From Conchocele bisecta (taxonomy: Eukaryota > Mollusca > Bivalvia > Lucinida > Thyasiridae): 64,000 nt of DNA. A program made the translations under genes and the position numbers. The notes under the pieces are model-generated. The model did no database searches. It saw nothing but the letters and a program-made list of their open reading frames with translations, and had not been told where the DNA came from. The number at the start of each line of letters is the position of its first letter. The first letter of the stretch is position 1. The stretch is from positions 57,711,968 through 57,775,967 of the forward strand of contig CM055273.1 in NCBI GenBank assembly GCA_029237695.1. Direction: 5' to 3'. Shown piece by piece: positions 26,601 to 35,600 of this stretch.

Positions 26601-29600
26601 AGTGGCAGCAGATGTGCAATGTTCCGAGAAATACCGTCTAATGCGTTCTGGTTTCAAAATTTTCTTGGCGGAGTTTTTTTTTTTTTTTTTAATACACCAA
26701 CATCAGACGTAACACAACATGAAACCAAATACGCATGTAGTGGATGTGATTGCAATACCAGCTTGCACATTCATCCACGTTACAAGAAATAGGGACCAAC
26801 CATGTGATAACAGCCCTTACTGTTTCTTATTTTGTCGCATTTGTTAACGCCGCCTACGATTGTTTGGCGAAAACCATGTTTAATATTAAATGCAAAGTAA
26901 GTATTGCAAGGATCACTTGACTTTGTCATTTTTAGCTCGCATGCACGAAGTGCAGAAGAGCTTATATCATACCCCGGCGTCGTCGGCGTCAGCGTCGTCG
27001 GCGTCCGCAAACTAAACGTTGGGGTAAATGTCTTATAATTTCTGTTTCTTTGCTTGGAACACCTTCATATTTCATATATGCATTCATCTGATGACCCTCT
27101 ATCATGATGTAATGAATCCATGACCCACCGTCAACCCCTTGCCCCAGGGTCAAGGTCATAAACTTAACGTTGGTGTAAATTTCTTATAATTTCTGTTTCT
27201 TTACAGGGAACACCTTGATATTTCATATATGCATTAATATAATGACCCTCCATCATGCTGTAGCGCATCCACGACCTACCGCCCACCCCTTAGCCCAAGG
27301 TCAAGGTCATACACTTAGTGCGTTCATAAACTTAACGTTGGGGTAAATTTCTTATAACTTCTGTTTCTTTACAGGGAACACCTTGATATTTCATATACCT
27401 TAAATATTCTAATAAACGCCCATGCTCTAATAGACGCCCACCCCCCACTTTTTACGTTGAAAATGACACATTTTTTGGCCGATTTTCAAGAAATTAGTGC
27501 CTCTAATAAACGCCCAGTACCGACTTGAAACAAAATCGGAGCTAATTGTCCAACTAGATTTTTTTTCTTTCCATTATTTCGAAAGCAACTTCCTTTAAAA
27601 TCGGGGAAAAAAACATAATGGCTACTTTCACTTTCAAAAGCGGAAGCGAAATTCGACTGTTTCCGGTGTCACAGTAAATTCCTCATCAGCAGTAGCTATT
27701 TGCACGGACACAGGGTGATCAGAATTTACACGGTTACGGGGATGCCATTTTCAAAGCATCTCAAACCCATCTCGTATAATATGGGTGAAATTGACATCAT
27801 GTTGGATTGTGGGCCGATATTTCATAGGAGATAAAATAAATATGGCTTGTTCTGGATGTGGTCGTGGGCCGAAATTAATCGCACTGATTCGGACCTAAAC
27901 GTCCATGGGCCGAAACATCCATGGTCCGAAACGCTGACAGTCCGAAACGTCCGTATGCGTAACTCTGATCAGCATTAATGATTGACGCTGTCTTGATATA
28001 CATTACCATTAAATTTAACATTTCTACATTTAACGTTTTTTACCATTTTGTATCCATTTTTACCATTTCAAAGCTATTGCACAATGCTGAATACAATTAG
28101 AGGGGGATATGGTTACCATAACACCGCACCGTTGAGTCAAAACTTGGTGTAACTTGGTATAACTTCACTCCTTGAACATGAATAAATACTCCTTGAAAAC
28201 TCCTTGAAAAGTCCTTGAATTTCATTTTGACATGGCTGTATGAACCCTGTTAGGGCATTCATAAACTTAACGTTGGGTAAATGTCTTATAACTTATGTTT
28301 CTTTGATTGGATCACCTTGATATTTCATATATGCATTCCTCTGATGACCCTCTATCATGCTGTAGCAAATCCTTGACCCACTGCCCGCCCATTGCATCAG
28401 GGTCAAGGTCAAATATTTAGGGCGTACATAAACTTAACGTTGTGGTAAATTTCTTATAACTTCTGTTTTTTTTACAGTGAACACCTTGATAGTTCATATA
28501 TGTATTCATCTGATGACCCTCTATAATGCTGTAAGGAATCCACGGCCCACCACGCACCGCTTAGCCCAAGGTCAAGGTCACAAACTTAGTGCATTCATAA
28601 ACTTATCGTTGGGGTAAATTTCTTATAAATTGTGTTTCTTTACAGGGAACACCTTGATAGTTTGTACATGCATTCTTCTGATTGCCCTCTATCATGATGT
28701 TGCAAATCTATGACCCACCGCCCAGCCCTTACCCCAAGGTCAACGTCACAAACTTAGTGCATTTATAAACTTAATGTTGGGGTAAATATTTTATAACTTC
28801 TGTTTCTTTATAAGGAACATCTTGATAGTTCATACATGCATTCGTCTGATGACCCGCTATGAAGCTATAGCAAATCCTTTACCCACTACCCATCCCTTAG
28901 CCCAATATCAGGGTCACAAATTAAGTGTCTGATGATCCTCTATCAAACTTTAACATGTTGGGATGTTTTATACAAATATGCCACCTTTGGTGAAGGCTGC
29001 CACAAGCCAGATTCGTTGTCTTCTGACAACTCTTGTTCTTTAAAGGTCATTTAACAGAATTTTTTCGATTATAAAGATATAGAATGCCAATACAAACCAA
29101 ATGTTGAAAACCCTACGCAGAAATTCCAGCTCATTCAAAAGTTATGGAGGTTTATATTTCTGCATAAATTATGCAAATTTATGCAAATTTTCCAACAATG
29201 TAATTACAAATAGTGCTTTTAAAACACATTTTACTGTGAATAAAAATGTTATTGTGCTTAGAATATTTTGTTATATTATACACAAAAAAATTATAAAATA
29301 AAATTATGCAGAACATACAAATTCAAATTATTATAAATAAATTTGAACAATTGGGGGCTTATTTATGACGTCATAGATTAGCCTGCATATTTCCGGTAAT
29401 TAAAAATTTCAAACCTTTGTAAAACTTTAATTATTTGTTCTTTTTGGATGCGGTTTTTGACACTTGATTTGCATTGGAATTATCTATCTTGGTACCTAAA
29501 ATAATCGAAAAAAATATTTTCTGTTTATTTGACCTTTAAACTATATCGGTACAAGGGCTTGCATAGATAGAGGACTTCAAACGAGCTAACGTTTCAAAAT

Positions 29601-32600
29601 GAGGTTTATGAAACAAGTGGAACATTTATTCCATCGTACACATTTGAATAGCGTGACATAATACACTCGTGTGTGTCGGTTTCTCAGTAAGAAACTTAGT
29701 CAAGTTTATTACGCGGAAACTGACGCACACTCGCGTATTATTTTAAGCAATTCAAAGATGTTGTACTACATGTACGATTAAATATCCTCTATATAACTTT
29801 TATAGCTGTACTAAAACGTTTAATTACGTTTTGCATATCCGTGCTCATTTTGTACTTTGTCACTTTCATTGAAACAATGCAACGATCAGAAATAAAACAC
29901 GCTCCTAACCCACAACAAAGACGTGTTGTGTGATTGACACGTCTTTAACACGTGTTAGTGACGAACACGTCCTAAAAGAGTCACAACACGTGTCTATTAC
30001 ATATCTTATTGAAGGTTTTTAAAGTATTGCAGTTTACAAAACGTTCCCAACACCAAACAAAGACGTGCTTGATGTGAAACACATTTGGAGTGTCGGACAC
30101 GTCTTTACAACGTGTTAGTGTAGACACCCAGCTAGCAATCTACATGGGACCTATATGGGCCCCATATCCTTTTCTATATGGGCCCCATGTGGGCTACCCA
30201 TATGGGGCCTATATGGGTTTTGCAAACGGGATTGGCATGGGTCCCATATGGGATACCCACATAGGTCCCATATAGAAATTGATATGGGACCTATATGGGA
30301 CCCATATGGGTCCGATATAGAAATTGATATGGCACCTATATGGGTCCGATATAGATACTGATATGGGACCTATATGGGACCCACATGGGTCCGATATAGA
30401 AATTGATATGGGACCTATATGGGACCCATATGGGTCCGATATAGAAATTGATATGGAAATCAATATCTATATCGGAACCATATAGGTCCCATATCAACCA
30501 GCCCATATGGGCATACCCGTATATAGCCCACACAGGACCCATTAGCGCCTAGGCGCGTTTTAATATGGGACCCGCATGGGACCCATAACAACCAGCCCAT
30601 ATCGTCCTGCCCGTATATCGCCCACATAGGACCCATTATAGCGACTAGGCGTTATAATATGGGACCCGCATGGGACCCATATTAACCAGCCCATATGGGC
30701 CAGCCCGTATATAACCCACATAGGACCCATTATAGCGACTATATAGGCGTTATAATATGGGACCCACATGGGACCCATATTAACCAGCCCATATGGACCT
30801 GCCCAGATATAGCCCACATATGACCCATTAGCGACTATGCGTTTTAATATGGGACCCATATCAACCAGCCCATATGGGCCTGCCCATATATAGCCCACAT
30901 AGGACCCACATGGGCTTGCGAGCTGGGAAACGTCTTAAAACATTCATGAAAACGTGTCCATAGTAGTTTTCAACGTTTTATTTCAATGCTCAACACGTTC
31001 CCAACACCAGGCAACGACGAACTTGTTGGGTGACGGACACGTCTTTAACACGTATTAGTATGGAAAACGTCTTAAACGAGTCCCCAAAACGTGTCCATTT
31101 CAGGTCTTATTAAAGATTGTTCAAGGTTTTATTGTAGTCACCGACACGTTCCCAAAACCAAACAAAGACGTACTTGAAGTGTAACACATTTGGGGTGACG
31201 GACACGTCTTTACAACGTGTTAGTGTGGAAAACGTCTTGAACGAGTCCACAAAACGTGTCCATTTCAGGTCTTATTAAAGATTGTTCAAGGTTTTATTGT
31301 AGTCACCAACACGTTCCCAAAACCAAACAAAGACGTACTTGAAGTGTAACACATTTGGGGTGACGGACACGTCTTTACAACGTGTTAGTGTGGAAAACGT
31401 CTTGAACTAGTCCACAAAACGTGTCCAATTCAGGTCTTATTAAAGACTTTTCAACGTTTCATTGCAGTCCTCGACACGTTCCCCAACACCAAACAAAGAA
31501 GTACTTGAAGTGTAACACATTTGGGGTGACGGAAACGTCTTTAACACGTGTTACAGTCAAACGTCTCCATCACGTCCATGTGACGTAGATGGTTCACTGG
31601 GCTGGCTCCTGTAAACACATCAGGAAATTGTTTATAGTAATGGTGATCGTACTTTTGTAAAGACGTTGAAATTTCAAGTTACATGGACAGCAAACACAGA
31701 ATACTGGCTGCTGTAAACACGCCGGGGAGATTGTCGTCAATAACAGTGATCGTCATTTTGTAACAACGTTGAATTTTCGTGTGCGTTACATACATACATA
31801 GCAAATACAGAATTATGACTGCTGTAAACACTTCGTTAAAATGTCGTAAATAACGATGAAAATTTGGTAATTTTTAACGATGTTGAATTTTGGAGTGAGT
31901 TACATCTATAGCAAATAAAGAATACGGGCTGCTGTAAACATGTCGGGAAGTCAATAAAGGTAACAATTTGGTAATTTTAAACATGTTAGATTTTGGTGCG
32001 AGTTACATACATAGCAAATACAGAATTCTGGATGATGAAAACAGGTGGCGAAATCTACAGTGTTATATAATTGGCAATTTGACGCCGATGTAAATGGAAT
32101 GATAGGGGTTTTACATTCATTCAACAACAGGGTCAAATACAGACGGGAATGCACATGCATGGGAGAGTAGTTGATTTACAATACACATTTCAGCACTGAA
32201 TGACAGTGTCTTGATCAGTAGCCGATTTCACCAACATTGCAAACTATACTTACATGTATCTAGCAAAGTATACTTTGAGGGAGTAATCATTTATTTTCCC
32301 CAAAATGCATTATTTCATATAGAACTAACCACTGCACATATTTGATTATTAAAAGTATGCAGAATTATTATACTGAATTTATTACATTATCACAGCCATT
32401 TTGGCTGTGATAATGTAATCAAATTCAGTATAATAAAAAATAATCAATTTATCCTTAAATTGAAAATTTCTCCCTCAAAGTATACTTTGCTAGATAAGTA
32501 TACTTTGCAATGTTGATGAAATCGGCTACTGGTGCCGGGCACCCTTAATCTTTACTATGCTGAATTATATTTTGCCGTCTGCTGTTTATTTTTTATTTTC

Positions 32601-35600
32601 TTAAAGTTCTGCGAATCTATGTTTTTATTGAGAAAATAGATGAAATGTAAAACAACAGCAGACAACAATATTTGTTTACCGTATTCTAAGGGTTAATGCA
32701 CCAGATCACTATAAAAATCAGGATCGGCATCAAAATCATATGGACCCAACCTGTTACCAAGTAGATACAGCATCGATTGGTTACAAAACAAGCACTGCCA
32801 ACTACACACCACACAACAGAGCCGACATACTTGAACATTTCCTCGATGCGGAGGTAAACCTCGTGTTCGCGGGCGTAGGTGGGTCCCCTCATAAACATCC
32901 CACCGTCATCCTCATCATCATCCACCTCTGTCGGAGTGATTGGTTGGTTGAATAAGTTGTTGGTTCATTCATTTGATTGGTTATTTGTTTCATCGGATAA
33001 TTGGTTAATTCATTCAGTGATTTGTTGTTTGAATAATTTGTTGAATCATTCATTGATTAGTTGGTTGATTCATTAAGTGATTAATTGTTTGAATAATTGG
33101 TTCATTCATTTATTGATTGGTTGTTTCTTTGAATAATTGGTTAATTCATTCCTTGATTGGTTGGTTGATTCATTCATTGATTGGTTGATTCATTCATTGA
33201 TTGTTTGGTTGATTCATTCATTTATTGGTTGATTCATTCATTGATTGGTTGGTTGATACATGCATTGATTGGTTGATTCCTTCATTGAGTGGTTGGTTGA
33301 TTCATTCATTGATTGGTTGATTCCTTCATTTATTGGTTGGTTGATTCATTCATTGAGTGGTTGGTTGATTCATTCATTGATTGGTTGATTCCTTCATTGA
33401 GTGGTTGGTTGATTCATTCATTGAGTGGTTGGTTGATTCATTCATTGAGTGGGTGGTTGATAGGTATGTATTAGTATATTTATTTGTTTACTTTCTCTTA
33501 CACTATAGGAACTAAGATCACATAGGAATGAGACTTTGCTTTCATAAAAGTATTTTATCATGCGTAGGGCAGGGATTAACCCTTTCACCCTTAAGTAACT
33601 GGAATTGATTTTGATATGTTAATTTTGCAACAAACCGCTACAAAATGCTTTTCAGACTACCGGTAATTCATTTATAAAAATGGGGTGTTTTTGCTCTCAA
33701 AAATATGAAAATTACATGCAAAATGTGCAGAACCTGATGAGACGGCTCATTATGAGCCAGCTCATCTGCACTACTTGTAAACGCTGCTAAGGCGGGCTTT
33801 CTGGTTCAAAGGGTTAAACACACGACCTCCAGTATCGAAGTCCCGTGTTGTAAAAAAAGACTATCAAAGATACATACCATCCAAGTCCAGGATGAAGCCA
33901 CCGTATCGCGGCTTTTTCTTCTTCTTCCGTCCGTCTGTGACATCTTCCAATTCCTCCTCGTCTATTTCTATGTCTGTATATTCCGATTTCTCGTCGTCTG
34001 TTTCCTGACAATGGCAAAGGACTATAGGCATTCCCTCCAATAGACGTTCTTATAAATAAGTTACCAAACTTGGACAAACAAGAGTAACTAACTTCCCTTA
34101 TAACTGCTTCCGGTGTATCACCAAAATTAGAATTGGCGATTTGACATCACGTCGCTTAGCTTAAAGCAATATAAGTTTCATTAGCTATATCATTGGTCCG
34201 ACTCAGCTCAACGGTGACAACAACAACAACACGTATACGGAGTCGTCATCATCTGGCTGCATAGTCAATGATTCACTGAATAAGGTGTTATTGTTTTACT
34301 ATCACTGATCGTTTCCTTAACCCTTTCAACACCACATGCCTGTATAGTGGTATTGGCAAAACGTTTATATCCAGATGAGCCGGCTCCTGACGATATTAGC
34401 TGAAGGCAAACAGAAATTATAAGTGATTTGAGAAACTCTTACAAAAACTTTCAAATAAATATACAGACAGACAGACGGACGTACGATCAGTAGCGAGGGT
34501 AATTGTATTAATGTGGAATGATGTATAGTTACTAAGTACTACATGTGTGCAATATGAAGATATTAGCTGAAGGCAAACAGAAATTATAGGTGATTTGAGA
34601 AACTCTTACAAAACTTTCAAAAAATAAACGTACGGACGGACAGAAGGAAGACGGGGCGAAACCTATAGGGCACTGCTGATTCTCGGGGGCGGGGGGGGGG
34701 GGTGTCGGGGGGGGGGGGGCTAATAACAGCCCACTGTGACCAATGGCGTCAATAACAAGAACTAGAAATAGGGCCCCTATACATGTAGGTGATTTGAGAA
34801 ACTCTTACAAAAACTTCCAAAAAATAAACAGACGAACAGACAGGGCGAAACCTATGGGGCATCGCCAAATCTCGGTGGGGCTATAATAAGAATATTGAGT
34901 AATAGCCAACTGTGATCAATGGTGTCAATAACATTAACAAGAAAAAGAATACCGAGATATCGTCATTGTTTGAGCCTGAGCCGACGGCTTGCTTCTTCTT
35001 CTTCTTCTTCTTGGGAGCTTCGTCCTCAGAGTTATCACTCTCGATGATGTTGCGCTTCTTGTGTGAGGGCCCCATGTCTGCATCCTCATCCCCTGACCCT
35101 TCATCCCTGCTGCCCGCGCCCGACTTGTTCTCCACCTTCAATGGACGGCACAGTTAGCCAACATCTATAAACTCTAAACATGTAGGCGTTTTGATCAAAG
35201 TATACTTCTCTAGCAAAGTATAATGAAATAATGCATTTCAAGAAAATTAAATGATTAAAATTGATAATAAACAAGGCAAAATTCCAAGTCAAAAAGGGGA
35301 GACAATCCATGACCTGTGTGTCGAATCAACAATTGAAATAAACTTTGCGCATCTACTCATCATAAGGAGGCTACATGCCAAGTTTCAGGTCTGTAGCTAC
35401 ATGTATTACGGTTTAAAAGTTTTACGAGTTACATTGTACAAGGCAAAATTGCCAAATTCTAAGTAAAAAAAGAAGGAGGTCATCCATGACCTGGGGTCGA
35501 TTTAAAAATCTAAATAAACTTTGCGCATCTACTCATCATAAGGAAGCTACATACCAAGTTTCAGATGTGTAGCTATTAGGGTTTACAAGTTTTATGATTT

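Noticed and set aside
27005..28925. CRISPR array
   Set aside because: Units are ~165 bp, diverged, with no constant repeat/variable spacer pattern, in a eukaryotic intron.
30090..30898. Open frames rich in [11 protein letters not shown] on both strands
   Set aside because: They arise from the TATGGG repeat units read in any frame; the same happens at 54654-55352. No start context, domain or splice support.
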